Source: Pseudomonas sp. (GTDB lineage Bacteria > Pseudomonadota > Gammaproteobacteria > Pseudomonadales > Pseudomonadaceae). Taken from it: 64,000 nt of DNA. Below the pieces are notes generated by a model, which saw only the letters and a list, made by a program, of their open reading frames with translations, searched no databases and was not told the origin of the DNA. Location: contig JAUSOF010000002.1 of NCBI GenBank assembly GCA_030656145.1, positions 62,001 through 126,000 of the forward strand, given 5' to 3'. The stretch's first letter is position 1; every line of letters starts with the position of its first letter. Below, one piece after another: positions 28,330 through 37,898 of the stretch. The position numbers and the translations under genes were made by a program.

Positions 28330-28953
28330 ATGGCTATTTCAACTGATTCTGCACTGTTAACGCACATCATCGACGACCTGGCCGAGCAAGGCTGGTCGTT
28401 GCAGCCGATGTTCGCCCCGCAAGCTCTGACCCTCGAACTGGCCGATGAGTGCCGCAAACGTGCTGCGCAGGGTGATTTAATCCCGGCGAGCATCGGTCGT
28501 GGTGCCGGCCAGGAGATACGCGAAGGGGTGCGGGGCGACCGTATTCAATGGCTGGATGCCGGCTGGTCGCCGGCTTGCGATCATTACCTGGCGCTGATGG
28601 AGGGGCTGCGCCAAGCGCTCAACCGTGAGCTGTATCTGGGGCTTGAGGATTACGAGTGCCATTTCGCCTTGTATCCGCCGGGCGCCTTTTATCAGAAGCA
28701 TCTCGATCGCTTTCGCGATGACGACCGCCGCGCGGTATCGGCGGTGTTCTATCTCAATCAGGATTGGCAATACCAGCAGGGTGGCGCCTTGCGCCTTTAC
28801 CTGGCGGACGAGACCACGCGCGATGTACAGCCCCAGGCTGGCAGTTTGCTGGTGTTCCTTTCCGCAGACATGCCCCATGAAGTGTTGCCGGCCAGTCGCG
28901 AGCGCTTGTCGCTGACCGGCTGGTTCCGTCGGCGCGGTGACGATCCGTTGTAG
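28330..28953 (+). CDS. 2-oxoglutarate/Fe(II) prolyl-hydroxylase-like dioxygenase
   Basis: 207 residues. The double-stranded beta-helix dioxygenase fold has an HxD...H iron triad: His124 and Asp126 in YQKHLDRFRDD and His183 in MPHEVLP. Arg192, following in SRERLSL, is likely to bind 2-oxoglutarate. AVFYLNQDW and QGGALRLYL match the conserved strands of PHD2-type prolyl hydroxylases. The related Pseudomonas protein PPHD hydroxylates a switch I proline of EF-Tu; assignment of the same substrate here is inference from family and length. The DUF523 gene follows after 50 bases. Confidence 0.85.
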   Translation: MAISTDSALLTHIIDDLAEQGWSLQPMFAPQALTLELADECRKRAAQGDLIPASIGRGAGQEIREGVRGDRIQWLDAGWSPACDHYLALMEGLRQALNRELYLGLEDYECHFALYPPGAFYQKHLDRFRDDDRRAVSAVFYLNQDWQYQQGGALRLYLADETTRDVQPQAGSLLVFLSADMPHEVLPASRERLSLTGWFRRRGDDPL

Positions 28954-29003
28954 TGCCTGTGGTGGCTGTTTTAGGTTCGCCAAGCACCCGTCTGGAAGGA
29001 TAT

Positions 29004-29495
29004 ATGCAGAAGATTCTGGTCAGTCGCTGCCTGCTCGGCCATCGCGTGCGCTATGACGGCGGCGCCCACGGCCCCTTTGCGCTGCTCCAGCGTTGGCAGG
29101 CCGAGGGGCGGGTGGTTGCACTCTGCCCGGAAGTCGCCGGGGGCTTGATGACGCCGCGGCCCGCGGCTGAAATCGCCTCCGGCCAGGGCGCGCAGGTGCT
29201 CGATGGCCGGCTGTCGGTGCGGACTATCAATGGCGAGGATGTCACGGCGGCCTTTGTCGCTGGCGCCGAGCAGGCTCTGGCGTTGGTTCGCCAGCACGGC
29301 ATTCGCCTGGCGTTGCTCAAGGCGCGCAGCCCGTCGTGCGGCAATCGCGAGAATTACGATGGGAGCTTCAGCGGCGTCAAGGTTGCCGGTGAAGGCGTGA
29401 CCGCTGCCGCCCTGCGTCGCGCAGGGGTGCAGGTGTTCAGCGAGGAGGAATTGCCCGCTGCCGAGGCGGCGTTGCGGGTGCTGGAGCTGTTATAG
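29004..29495 (+). CDS. DUF523 family protein
   Basis: 163 residues from the ATG at 29004, with GGAAGG just upstream; an upstream in-frame start is not conserved. DUF523 hallmarks are VSRCLLGHRVRYDGG at the start, CPEVAGGLMTPRPAAEI, and LLKARSPSCG with cysteines that could bind a metal or cluster. The function is unknown. It is co-directional with the dioxygenase gene and possibly co-transcribed. It ends at a terminator shared with glnA. Confidence 0.9.
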   Translation: MQKILVSRCLLGHRVRYDGGAHGPFALLQRWQAEGRVVALCPEVAGGLMTPRPAAEIASGQGAQVLDGRLSVRTINGEDVTAAFVAGAEQALALVRQHGIRLALLKARSPSCGNRENYDGSFSGVKVAGEGVTAAALRRAGVQVFSEEELPAAEAALRVLELL

Positions 29496-29518
29496 GTGGG
29501 TGCTCGAAAAAGGCGCAT

Positions 29519-29551
29519 AAAAAATCCGATGCCTGAAGCAGGCATCGGATT
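29519..29551 (-). terminator. Terminator of glnA (bidirectional hairpin)
   Basis: AATCCGATGCCTG-AAG-CAGGCATCGGATT is a perfect 13-base stem. On the minus strand it continues into TTTTTT, making a strong terminator for glnA. On the plus strand it is followed by TCTGTGTTT and may also stop the DUF523 transcript. Confidence 0.9.
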
Positions 29552-29622
29552 CTGTGTTTATCCAGCTGAAGGCCAGGGCTGCTGAGTCAGCAGATGACTG
29601 GCCTCCGGTCTTGCGTGCCGGT

Positions 29623-31029
29623 TTAGACGCTGTAGTACAGGTCGTATTCCAGCGGGTGAACGAAGGTGCGTACTTTGATTTCTTCTTCGCTCTTCAGCTC
29701 GATGTAGGCATCGATGAAGTCGTCGGAGAATACGCCGCCTTTGGTCAGGAACGCGCGGCCTTTGTCCAGCTCTTCCAGGGCTTCTTTCAAGCTGCCGCAG
29801 ACTTGCGGGATCAGCTTGCCTTCTTCTGGCGGCAGGTCATACAGGTTCTTGTCTGCAGCGTCGCCTGGGTGGATCTTGTTCTGGATGCCGTCCAGGCCAG
29901 CCATCAACAATGCGGCGAAAGCCAGGTACGGGTTGGCAGCCGGATCCGGGAAGCGTGCTTCGATACGGCGAGCTTTCGGGCTCGACACATACGGGATACG
30001 GATCGAGGCGGAGCGGTTACGTGCCGAGTAGGCCAACATTACCGGTGCTTCGAAACCTGGTACCAGACGCTTGTAGGAGTTGGTTGCCGGGTTGGTGAAG
30101 CCGTTCAGGGCCTTACCGTGCTTGATGATGCCGCCGATGAAGTACAGGGCGGTATCGGACAGGCCGGCATAGCCTTCGCCGGCGAAGGTGTTCTTGCCGT
30201 CTTTGGAGATCGACATGTGTACGTGCATACCCGAGCCGTTGTCGCCATACAGCGGCTTGGGCATAAAGGTAGCGGTTTTGCCGTAGGCGTCAGCCACGTT
30301 GTGTACGCAGTACTTCAGGGTCTGAACTTCGTCAGCCTTGGCTACCAGAGTGTTGAACTGCACGCCGATTTCGTTCTGGCCGGCAGTTGCCACTTCGTGG
30401 TGGTGTACTTCGATGATCAGGCCCATTTCTTCCATGGCATTACACATGGCAGTACGGATTTCGTGGTCATGGTCGAACGGCGGAACCGGGAAGTAGCCGC
30501 CTTTGACGCCTGGGCGGTGGCCCTTGTTGCCGCCTTCGACGTCCTGATCGGACATCCAGGAGCCTTGCTCGGAGTAGATCTTGAACATCGAGCCGGAGAT
30601 GTCCGACTTGAACTTCACTTGGTCGAAGATGAAGAACTCAGGCTCCGGACCGACAAATACGGTGTCGCCGATGCCGGTGGTTTTCAGGAACTCTTCAGCG
30701 CGTTTGGCGATCGAGCGCGGGTCGCGATCGTAGCCTTGCATGGTGCTCGGCTCGATGATGTCGCAGACCAGAATCAGGGTCGGCTCTTCAGTGAACGGAT
30801 CGAGAACGGCAGTTTCATCGACCGGCAGCAGGATCATGTCGGAGGCTTCGATGCCTTTCCAGCCATGAATGGAGGAGCCGTCGAACATCTTGCCGATTTC
30901 GAAGAAGTCTTCGTCCAAGGCATCGCGCGCCGGCATGGTGATGTGGTGCTGCTTGCCCTTGGTGTCAGTGAAGCGCAGATCTACCCACTTCACGTCGTGT
31001 TCTTTGATCAGTTGAATCGACTTCGACAT
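29623..31029 (-). CDS. glnA: Glutamine synthetase type I
   Basis: 468 residues from the ATG at 31029, with a GGAGGAC-like ribosome-binding site. The longer frame upstream is non-coding leader. GS-I motifs: [55 protein letters not shown] and adenylylation site NLYDLPPEE, whose Tyr is modified when nitrogen is plentiful. It makes glutamine from glutamate, ammonia and ATP. The upstream region holds a sigma-54 promoter and NtrC-type enhancer sites, as expected for nitrogen control. It is divergent from thiI. It is the true GlnA, in contrast to SpuI and SpuB. Confidence 0.98.
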   Translation of the reverse strand: MSKSIQLIKEHDVKWVDLRFTDTKGKQHHITMPARDALDEDFFEIGKMFDGSSIHGWKGIEASDMILLPVDETAVLDPFTEEPTLILVCDIIEPSTMQGYDRDPRSIAKRAEEFLKTTGIGDTVFVGPEPEFFIFDQVKFKSDISGSMFKIYSEQGSWMSDQDVEGGNKGHRPGVKGGYFPVPPFDHDHEIRTAMCNAMEEMGLIIEVHHHEVATAGQNEIGVQFNTLVAKADEVQTLKYCVHNVADAYGKTATFMPKPLYGDNGSGMHVHMSISKDGKNTFAGEGYAGLSDTALYFIGGIIKHGKALNGFTNPATNSYKRLVPGFEAPVMLAYSARNRSASIRIPYVSSPKARRIEARFPDPAANPYLAFAALLMAGLDGIQNKIHPGDAADKNLYDLPPEEGKLIPQVCGSLKEALEELDKGRAFLTKGGVFSDDFIDAYIELKSEEEIKVRTFVHPLEYDLYYSV

Positions 31030-31126
31030 GCTGTCCTCCAGATGGATAAGGCTCGAAATGGTGAGCCCTCGATAATGTGGTGTGGCCGAGCGGGATAGTC
31101 CGCCAGGACAACCTGCCTCACAAGGG

Positions 31127-31142
31127 AGCAAATTGCATGCCA
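31127..31142 (-). promoter_or_regulatory. Sigma-54 promoter of glnA
   Basis: The minus strand reads TGGCATG-CAAT-TTGCT, matching consensus TGGCAYR-N4-TTGCW in full, with GG and GC separated by ten bases. Transcription would start about 12 bases on, near 31115, leaving an ~85-base leader before glnA. Confidence 0.8.
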
Positions 31143-31212
31143 GTGCACGGAGATGGGTATGTGCCTTGAAACGCAGGGGTGGCGGGGGATGAGCGGTGCT
31201 TTTAGGTGGCAA

Positions 31213-31235
31213 TGGCGCACCAATATGGCTCGCCA
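31213..31235. promoter_or_regulatory. Candidate NtrC site 2
   Basis: TGGCGCACCAATATGGCTCGCCA contains a good GCACCA half and a weaker opposite half. It is located about 75 bases upstream of the -24 element. Confidence 0.45.
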
Positions 31236-31246
31236 AATTCAGTTGT

Positions 31247-31263
31247 CGCACTTTATTGGTGCG
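31247..31263. promoter_or_regulatory. Candidate NtrC site 1
   Basis: CGCAC-TTTATTG-GTGCG closely resembles the enteric NtrC site TGCACTATATTGGTGCA. It lies roughly 105 bases upstream of the sigma-54 element, a normal enhancer distance. Confidence 0.65.
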
Positions 31264-31311
31264 CGCTTATGGCGATTGATGTTTTTTGATCAAAGCGTGA
31301 GCAATTTCCGC

Positions 31312-31317
31312 TATAAT
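31312..31317 (+). promoter_or_regulatory. -10 box of thiI promoter
   Basis: A perfect TATAAT 41 bases before the thiI start. The -35 region is poor: TTGATC at 31286 gives an overlong spacer of 20 bases. Confidence 0.55.
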
Positions 31318-31358
31318 ACGCGCCCCTGTTTTTTGGCCGCCTGGCACACACTGTTTTC

Positions 31359-32813
31359 ATGAAACTGATCGTTAAAGTCTTTCCAGAGATCACCATTAAA
31401 AGTCGGCCAGTGCGTAAGCACTTTATCCGGCAGTTGGCGAAGAACATTCGTTCGGTGCTGCGCGAGCTCGATCCGCAGTTGCTGGTCAGTGGTGTGTGGG
31501 ACAACCTGGAAGTCGAAACCCGGATCAGTGAGCCGAAAACCCTGCAGGCAATAGTCGAGCGCCTGGGCTGCATTCCCGGAATCACCCATTTCCTGCAAGT
31601 CGATGAGTATCCGCTGGGCGACTTTGATGACGTGTCGGAGAAATGCAAAAGCCATTTTGCCGACAGGCTGCCAGGCAAGATTTTCGCCGTGCGCTGCAAG
31701 CGTGCCGGCAAGCATGCGTTCAGCTCCGTGGACATCGAGCGCTATGTCGGCAGCCAATTGCGCCAGCAGTGTGGCGCCGCCGGGATCGACCTGAAGAAGC
31801 CCGAAGTCGAAGTGCGCATGGAAATCCGCGACCAGCGCCTGTTCGTCATCCATAGCCAGCACGAAGGCATGGGCGGTTACCCACTGGGTTCGCTGGAGCA
31901 GACCCTGGTGCTCATGTCCGGCGGCTTCGACTCCACAGTCGCCGCCTATCAGATGATGCGCCGCGGCCTGGTCACCCATTTCTGCTTCTTCAATCTGGGC
32001 GGACGTGCCCACGAGTTGGGCGTGATGGAAGTCGCTCATTACCTGTGGCAGAAGTTCGGCAGCTCCCAGCGGGTGCTGTTTGTCAGCGTGCCGTTCGAGG
32101 AAGTGCTTGGCGAAATTATCGGCAAGGTCGACAACAGCCAGATGGGCGTGATCCTCAAGCGTATGATGTTGCGCGCTGCCACGCGGATGGCTGAGCAGTT
32201 GCAGATCAACGCTCTGGTCACCGGCGAGGCGATTTCCCAGGTGTCCAGCCAAACGCTGCCGAACCTCTCGGTCATTGATGCGGCTACCGACATGTTGGTG
32301 CTACGCCCGCTGATTGCCAGTCACAAGCAGGACATCATCGACACCGCCTACGCCATCGGTACCGCCGAGTTTGCCAAGCACATGCCGGAGTATTGCGGTG
32401 TGATTTCGGTAAACCCGACTACCCGGGCGAAGAAAGATCGTATCGACTATGAAGAGCGCCAGTTCGACATGGCGATCCTTGAGCGGGCCCTTCAGCGCGC
32501 GACATTGCTGCCGATCGACAAGGTGATCGACGAGCTGGGCAAGGACGTCAAGGTTGAGGAAGTCAGCGAAGCCCTGGCCAGTCATGTCATTATTGACATC
32601 CGTCACCCGGATAACGCCGAAGAGCAGCCACTCGAGCTGCCCGGTATCGAAGTGCAAACGCTGCCGTTCTATGCCCTGAACAGTCGCTTTAAAGAGCTGG
32701 ATGCCAGTCGCCAATACCTGTTGTATTGCGACAAGGGTGTCATGAGCCGTTTGCATGCCCACCACCTGCTTAGCGAGGGGTATGCCAATGTGCGCGTTTA
32801 TCGTCCGGCATAA
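31359..32813 (+). CDS. thiI: tRNA 4-thiouridine synthase / thiamine sulfur transfer protein
   Basis: 484 residues, the normal length. An N-terminal ferredoxin-like/THUMP RNA-binding region (about 1-165) is followed by a PP-loop ATP pyrophosphatase domain with [13 protein letters not shown] (about 185). A C-terminal rhodanese domain carries the catalytic cysteine in YLLYCDKGV, at residue 457. It forms s4U8 in tRNA and supplies sulfur for the thiazole of thiamine. It is divergent from glnA; typA follows downstream. Confidence 0.97.
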   Translation: MKLIVKVFPEITIKSRPVRKHFIRQLAKNIRSVLRELDPQLLVSGVWDNLEVETRISEPKTLQAIVERLGCIPGITHFLQVDEYPLGDFDDVSEKCKSHFADRLPGKIFAVRCKRAGKHAFSSVDIERYVGSQLRQQCGAAGIDLKKPEVEVRMEIRDQRLFVIHSQHEGMGGYPLGSLEQTLVLMSGGFDSTVAAYQMMRRGLVTHFCFFNLGGRAHELGVMEVAHYLWQKFGSSQRVLFVSVPFEEVLGEIIGKVDNSQMGVILKRMMLRAATRMAEQLQINALVTGEAISQVSSQTLPNLSVIDAATDMLVLRPLIASHKQDIIDTAYAIGTAEFAKHMPEYCGVISVNPTTRAKKDRIDYEERQFDMAILERALQRATLLPIDKVIDELGKDVKVEEVSEALASHVIIDIRHPDNAEEQPLELPGIEVQTLPFYALNSRFKELDASRQYLLYCDKGVMSRLHAHHLLSEGYANVRVYRPA

Positions 32814-32827
32814 GACGCCTGGGTTGA

Positions 32828-32847
32828 ATGGCGGAAGCATCCGCCAT
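32828..32847 (+). terminator. Hairpin after thiI
   Basis: ATGGCGGA-AGCA-TCCGCCAT, an eight-base perfect stem 14 bases past the thiI stop. No T-run follows, so it is only a possible terminator. Confidence 0.4.
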
Positions 32848-32974
32848 CGCCCTCCCGACCTGCAGGCGGGGTAAAAGCCACTGCGCTTTTGCACCGTCTG
32901 GCTGAATTCGTATTTAGTTACTATCTGCCGCGTAGACTATGCGGCAAGCCGAATCCTCTGATCGAGATACACAA

Positions 32975-34789
32975 GTGATCGAAAAACTACGCAACATCGC
33001 CATCATCGCCCACGTCGACCATGGCAAGACCACCCTGGTAGATGCCCTCCTGCGTCAGTCCGGCACCCTTGAGCGCAACGAGCTCAACGACGAGCGCGTG
33101 ATGGACAGCAACGACCAGGAAAAAGAACGCGGCATTACCATTCTGGCGAAAAACACCGCCATCAACTGGAATGGCCACCACATCAACATCGTTGACACCC
33201 CCGGCCACGCCGACTTCGGCGGCGAAGTTGAGCGCGTGATGTCGATGGTTGACTCGGTGCTGCTGGTCGTTGACGCCCAAGACGGCCCGATGCCGCAAAC
33301 CCGCTTCGTGACCCAGAAGGCCTTCCAGGCTGGCCTGCGTCCGATCGTGGTAGTGAACAAGGTCGACCGTCCGGGCGCACGTCCGGATTGGGTAGTTGAG
33401 CAGATCTTTGACCTGTTCGATAACCTCGGCGCGACCGAAGAGCAACTGGACTTCCCGATCGTGTTCGCTTCGGCGATCAACGGTATTGCCGGTCTGGAAC
33501 ACACCGACATGGCAGAAGACCTGGTGCCGTTGTACCAAGCGATTGTCGACCACGTACCGGCGCCGAAAGTCGACCGCGACGGTCCGTTCCAGATGCAGAT
33601 TTCTGCCCTGGACTACAACAGCTTCCTCGGCATCATCGGCGTGGGTCGTATCGCCCGTGGCCGCATCAAGCCAAACACCCAAGTGGTCGCGATCGACGTT
33701 CACGGCAAGCGCCGTAACGGCCGTATCCTCAAGCTGATGGGTCACCACGGCCTGCACCGCGTCGACGTGGAAGAAGCTGCCGCTGGCGACATCGTCTGCA
33801 TCAGCGGTTTCGACCAGCTGTTCATCTCCGACACCCTGTGCGACCCACAGAACGTCGAAGCCATGGTCCCGTTGTCCGTGGACGAGCCGACCGTTGCCAT
33901 GACCTTCCAGGTCAACGACTCGCCGTTCTGCGGTAAAGAAGGCAAGTTCGTCACCAGCCGCAACATCAAGGAGCGTCTGGACAAGGAGCTGCTGTACAAC
34001 GTTGCCCTGCGCGTTGAAGAAGGCGACAGCGCTGACAAGTTCAAGGTCTCCGGCCGTGGCGAACTGCACCTCTCGGTACTGATCGAAACCATGCGTCGCG
34101 AAGGCTTCGAGATGGGTGTTGGTCGTCCGGAAGTGATCATCAAACTGGTCGACGGCGTTAAGCACGAACCGTTTGAAAACGTCACCATCGACGTGCCGGA
34201 AGTTTCCCAAGGCGCCCTGATGGAGCAAATGGGTCTGCGTAAAGGCGACCTGACCAACATGGTTCCGGATGGCAAGGGCCGTGTGCGCCTTGAGTACAAC
34301 ATCCCGGCCCGTGGCCTGATCGGTTTCCGTAACGAGTTCCTCACCCTGACCTCGGGTGCCGGCATCATGACCAGCATCTTCGACCGTTACGACGTGATGA
34401 AGTCCGGCGACATGTCCGGCCGTCAGAATGGCGTGCTGGTCTCGGTGGCTACCGGTAAGGCACTGACCTACTCGCTGGAAACCCTGCAGGCGCGCGGCAA
34501 GCTGTTTGTCGAGCACGGCCAGGATATCTACGAAGGTCAAATCGTCGGCCTCAACAGCCGCGACAACGACATGGGCGTGAACCCAACCAAAGGCAAGAAG
34601 CTCGACAACATGCGTGCTTCCGGTAAAGACGAAACCATCGCCCTGGTGCCGCCGGTTCGTTTCAGCCTGGAACAGGCTCTGGAGTTCATCCAGGACGACG
34701 AGCTGTGCGAAGTGACGCCGAAGTCGATTCGCCTGCGTAAGAAAATTCTTGGCGAAAGCGAGCGTACCCGCGCTGCCAAGAAAGGCTGA
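32975..34789 (+). CDS. typA: Ribosome-associated GTPase TypA/BipA
   Basis: 604 residues from the GTG at 32975 ([21 protein letters not shown]), which matches the family N-terminus; an ATG twelve codons upstream adds non-conserved residues. Translational GTPase: G1 AHVDHGKT, G3 [13 protein letters not shown]4 [12 protein letters not shown]-like domains III and V and the BipA-specific C-terminal domain ([16 protein letters not shown]...) follow. It acts in ribosome assembly and stress adaptation. It stands alone between thiI and a strong terminator. Confidence 0.97.
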   Translation: MIEKLRNIAIIAHVDHGKTTLVDALLRQSGTLERNELNDERVMDSNDQEKERGITILAKNTAINWNGHHINIVDTPGHADFGGEVERVMSMVDSVLLVVDAQDGPMPQTRFVTQKAFQAGLRPIVVVNKVDRPGARPDWVVEQIFDLFDNLGATEEQLDFPIVFASAINGIAGLEHTDMAEDLVPLYQAIVDHVPAPKVDRDGPFQMQISALDYNSFLGIIGVGRIARGRIKPNTQVVAIDVHGKRRNGRILKLMGHHGLHRVDVEEAAAGDIVCISGFDQLFISDTLCDPQNVEAMVPLSVDEPTVAMTFQVNDSPFCGKEGKFVTSRNIKERLDKELLYNVALRVEEGDSADKFKVSGRGELHLSVLIETMRREGFEMGVGRPEVIIKLVDGVKHEPFENVTIDVPEVSQGALMEQMGLRKGDLTNMVPDGKGRVRLEYNIPARGLIGFRNEFLTLTSGAGIMTSIFDRYDVMKSGDMSGRQNGVLVSVATGKALTYSLETLQARGKLFVEHGQDIYEGQIVGLNSRDNDMGVNPTKGKKLDNMRASGKDETIALVPPVRFSLEQALEFIQDDELCEVTPKSIRLRKKILGESERTRAAKKG

Positions 34790-34810
34790 TAACTCAGCTG
34801 CATGACTGAA

Positions 34811-34846
34811 AAGCCCCCGCCAACCTGAGTTGGCGGGGGCTTTTTT
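34811..34846 (+). terminator. Rho-independent terminator of typA
   Basis: AAGCCCCCGCCAAC-CTGA-GTTGGCGGGGGCTT, a 14-base perfect stem followed by TTTT, 21 bases after the stop codon. Confidence 0.95.
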
Positions 34847-35035
34847 GTGGCTGTTGCACGGCCCCGGGCGCTCGTTGTCGCCGTCTGTCGGCTGATCATG
34901 CGGTTCGACGGTGGATATTTTCTGTGCCTGTAATGCGTCTCTCTGGGTAAGCATCGGGCGGGCTTCTATACTGCCGCCACCTGGCATTGCCTGGATGCGC
35001 GAGGTTGCTGGTTTATCTGATCGGGAACGCACTGC

Positions 35036-35388
35036 ATGCAATGGATCTTCATGCTGGTCGGGCTGGTGTTGGGGGCTCTGGTCGCGGAGTCGCTGACGGG
35101 CGCGCTATTGGGCGCCCTGGTCGGGCTGGGTATTGCTCAGACGCTCAGGCTAAGAGGGCTGGAAGCTCAGAACGCCGAGTTGGCGAGGTAGCTGAAAGCC
35201 TTGCCGAGCGCTTCGGGCAGGGCGCCCAGGCCGTCCATGAGCGGTTGCTCAAGGTCGAGGCGCAGCGCTCGGCGGCGGAGGAGGTGCCGGCGACCGCGAT
35301 GGCCCCGCTGGACCCAAGCCCGAATTGAGCTGGGAGCTGCCGGCGGAGATTCTCGCGCAAGCCGAACCCCAGTCCGCGCCGAGCCCGG
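35036..35388 (+). pseudogene. Remnant of a DUF2339 membrane protein gene (N-terminus only)
   Basis: A 51-codon frame (35036-35191) reads MQWIFMLVGLVLGALVAES..., a membrane segment followed by the LRLRGLEAQNAELA coiled start typical of DUF2339 proteins. It ends in TAG. After a shift of one frame the similarity continues as VAESLAERFGQGAQAVHERLLKVEAQ until a TGA at 35326-35328. The intact family is roughly 900-1000 residues with many membrane helices; only about 100 residues survive. The neighbouring DUF3999 fragment shows that the rest has been deleted. Confidence 0.7.
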
Positions 35389-36123
35389 CTGTCGTTTGCC
35401 GATGAGCGCATCGATCAGCGCGAAGTCACCCTGCCGGGCCAGTCCGCGCGCTACCTGCGCCTGCTCTGGAGCAGTCCCCGGCAGGCTCCGCAGTTGTTGG
35501 TCGCGCGGCTGCTGAGCGCCAGCAGCGACAGGCTGGCGGCGCCCCTGAGTTGGTCGGCGGACTTGTCGCCGAGCAGGGCCAAGGCCGGCGAGTACCGCTG
35601 GGACTTGCCCCTGGCGCTGCCGGTGCAGCGCGTGCGGGTCGAGCTGGCCCAGGCCAACAGCCTGGCACCGGTGAGCGTTACGGGCCTGCTCTATCGTCTG
35701 CCGCAGGACGGCCAGGAAGTGCTGCACAACGAGCTGGAACTGCATGGCGCGCCGGTGCAGCAACTGCGTCTGCAGGTGGATGGGCGCGGGGGTGGCCTGG
35801 GCGGCGCCGCGCCGACCATCCGGGTCGGCATCCGCGCGACCCAGGTGGTATTCCTTGCCCGCGGCGCGCCGCCCTATGTGCTGGCCGTCGGCAACGCCAC
35901 TGGCGTGACGGCGAACCTGCCGCTGAGCACCCTGATTCCCGGCTACGACGACCAGCGCCTGGCGGCCCTGGGTGTGGCGACTGTGGTCGAGGGGCCGCTG
36001 CTCGAGCTGGCGTCAGGTGCCGAGCAGGCGCCCGGCTGGGACTGGCAGCGCCTGGGGCTATGGGCCGTCTTGCTCACCGTGATGGCCTGGAGTCTGCTGC
36101 GCGCCCGGCCCAGCGCGCTCTGA
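35389..36123 (+). pseudogene. Remnant of a DUF3999 protein gene (C-terminal half)
   Basis: The frame is open from 35329 to 36123, but recognisable sequence begins at LSFADERIDQREVTLPGQ (35389) with no plausible start codon or ribosome-binding site. It ends with a membrane helix (LGLWAVLLTVMAWSLL) and a short basic tail. DUF3999 proteins are normally about 450 residues with a signal peptide and follow DUF2339 genes; here ~244 codons remain, joined to the DUF2339 stub. An internal deletion of the gene pair explains the arrangement. A translated truncated product is unlikely. Confidence 0.7.
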
Positions 36124-36156
36124 CCCAAGCAGCTCGTCGTCAGCCAGGTGGCGGAT

Positions 36157-36558
36157 TCAGCTCAGTGCTTTCGGTTTGTATGCGCAGTAGCCGGGACGCG
36201 GGCCGATCTTGGGGTGGTTGCGGCAGGTGTCCGGGCGCTTGTCGTAGATGGTGCACAAGCGCGTCTTGCGATCCAGATACAGGCAGTCGTTGTTGCTCAT
36301 GCGGGTCAGGGTGAAGATTCCTGATTTCTGGTTGAAGCGCTCGATAATGCCTTCTTTTTGCAGGCGTTTAGCGATGTTTTTTGGCGGGTCGCCGCGCTCG
36401 AAGTCGTCGACTACGCCGATGCGGATCAGGTCGCCGATGCGTGCCTCCACCGGCAGTGTGCAGCAGCTTGAGATGCAGCTGTGGCACATGTCGCTGGTGT
36501 ATTTGGCCCAGGTGTCCAGGCGGTCGAGTTCGGCGGCGGCAATCAGGTTGTTCTTCAT
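36157..36558 (-). CDS. YkgJ family cysteine cluster protein
   Basis: 133 residues. CHSCISSCC near the N-terminus (about 25-33), with CLYLD, LCTIYDKRPDTCRNHP and a final YCAY, gives the family's Cys-rich pattern that probably binds zinc or an iron-sulfur cluster. The function is unknown. It lies between the decayed DUF3999 fragment and the GGDEF remnant, so its surroundings have been rearranged, but its own frame is intact. Confidence 0.88.
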   Translation of the reverse strand: MKNNLIAAAELDRLDTWAKYTSDMCHSCISSCCTLPVEARIGDLIRIGVVDDFERGDPPKNIAKRLQKEGIIERFNQKSGIFTLTRMSNNDCLYLDRKTRLCTIYDKRPDTCRNHPKIGPRPGYCAYKPKALS

Positions 36559-36887
36559 GGGGCTATGGGCGCGTGTTGGCTGGGCGGCGGGGGATGATAG
36601 CCTCGTTGGCGTATTTGTGAACTAACATCTGCCGGCTGGTCGGTTTTCTTTGTTCGATCAGTGCTGCACCGGGCCTTGCCTGAGGTGAGGCCCGCCCAAG
36701 GGCACGCGCTGGATGAGCTGCTGCACGCGGCGGATGTTGCGCTATACGAGGCCAAGCGTGCGGGGCGCAACCGCGTGCAGGTCTGCGCGCAAGTATGAAG
36801 CGCTGTGGCCATCCATCCCAGGGCGGAGGCGCTACCGCACGTAAAGGGTTAAACTGCTCATGATTTCTTTCCCTCCCGGAGCCATCC
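36559..36887. other. Intergenic region carrying a gene fossil
   Basis: 329 bases between the YkgJ-family gene and fbp. The only recognisable content is the GGDEF C-terminal remnant at 36661-36798. Confidence 0.6.
36661..36798 (+). pseudogene. Remnant of a diguanylate cyclase (end of GGDEF domain)
   Basis: The frame reads ...ALDELLHAADVALYEAKRAGRNRVQV and ends with TGA at 36796-36798. LLxxADxALYxAKxxGRNRV is the diagnostic last helix and strand of GGDEF domains. The catalytic GGDEF loop and everything before it are missing, and there is no start codon, so this is a dead 3' stub of about 45 codons. Confidence 0.75.
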
Positions 36888-37895
36888 ATGTCCCGCGTTA
36901 CCCTGAGCCGCTATCTGATCGAACAGACCCGCTGCCACAACACTCCCGCTGATCTGCGTTTTCTTATCGAAGTAGTGGCGCGGGCTTGCAAGGCCATCAG
37001 CCATGCGGTGTCCAAGGGCGCGCTGGACGACGTGCTTGGCAGCATGGGTACCGAGAACGTGCAGGGTGAAGTGCAGAAGAAGCTTGATGTAATGTCCAAC
37101 GAGATCCTTCTCGAGGCTAACGAGTGGGGCGGCCACTTGGCTGGTATGGCCTCGGAAGAGATGGACAAGGCCTACCAGATTCCCGGGCGCTACCCGAAAG
37201 GCGCGTATCTGCTGGTATTCGACCCGCTGGATGGTTCCTCCAACATTGACGTCAACGTCTCGGTAGGCACTATCTTTTCGGTTCTGCGTTGCCCGGATCG
37301 CAACGGTGCCACGGGCGATCTCGGCGAAGAAGCGTTCCTGCAGCCGGGTACCGAGCAGGTAGCCGCCGGTTATGCGATTTATGGCCCGCAGACCATGCTG
37401 CTGCTGACCATGGGTAACGGCGTCAAAGGCTTTACCCTGGATCGTGAACTGGGCAGCTTCGTACTGACCCACGACGACATCAAGGTGCCGGAAACCACCC
37501 AGGAGTTCGCGGTAAACATGTCCAATCAGCGCCATTGGGAAGCGCCGGTGCAGCGTTATGTGAGCGAGTTGCTGGCCGGTGAAAGCGGGCCGCTGGAAAA
37601 GAATTACAACATGCGCTGGATCGCCTCGATGGTTGCCGATGTGCACCGCATCCTCACCCGCGGCGGCCTGTTCATGTACCCGCGCGATGATCGCGATCCT
37701 TCGATGCCCGGCAAGCTGCGCTTGATGTACGAGGCCAATCCGATGTCCTTCATCATCGAGCAGGCGGGCGGTGCTGCGACCAATGGTACTCAGCGTATTC
37801 TCGATATCCAGCCGACTTCCCTACACCAGCGTGTGCCGGTATTCCTCGGTTCCAAGGAAGAAGTCGAGCGCGTGACCGCCTACCATCAGGAGTGA
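36888..37895 (+). CDS. fbp: Fructose-1,6-bisphosphatase class 1
   Basis: 335 residues. Class I FBPase motifs: metal-binding [20 protein letters not shown] near residue 117, [15 protein letters not shown], and [18 protein letters not shown] near the C-terminus. It hydrolyses fructose-1,6-bisphosphate to fructose-6-phosphate, the key gluconeogenic step. CCGGAG precedes the ATG. The DUF924 gene begins three bases after the stop. Confidence 0.97.
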   Translation: MSRVTLSRYLIEQTRCHNTPADLRFLIEVVARACKAISHAVSKGALDDVLGSMGTENVQGEVQKKLDVMSNEILLEANEWGGHLAGMASEEMDKAYQIPGRYPKGAYLLVFDPLDGSSNIDVNVSVGTIFSVLRCPDRNGATGDLGEEAFLQPGTEQVAAGYAIYGPQTMLLLTMGNGVKGFTLDRELGSFVLTHDDIKVPETTQEFAVNMSNQRHWEAPVQRYVSELLAGESGPLEKNYNMRWIASMVADVHRILTRGGLFMYPRDDRDPSMPGKLRLMYEANPMSFIIEQAGGAATNGTQRILDIQPTSLHQRVPVFLGSKEEVERVTAYHQE

Positions 37896-37898
37896 TCC

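Larger units (their letters stand above)
31030..31358. other. Divergent glnA-thiI promoter region
   Basis: 329 bases without a gene. It contains the glnA sigma-54 element (31127-31142), two NtrC-like sites (31213-31235 and 31247-31263) and the thiI -10 box (31312-31317). Confidence 0.7.

Noticed and set aside
31285..31292. TTGATCAA as an Anr/Fnr box before thiI
   Set aside because: The half sites are adjacent without the required four-base spacer.
32987..35041. 684-codon minus-strand frame opposite typA
   Set aside because: It is an antisense shadow of the highly codon-biased typA gene, with His/Val/Asp-rich composition and no domain.
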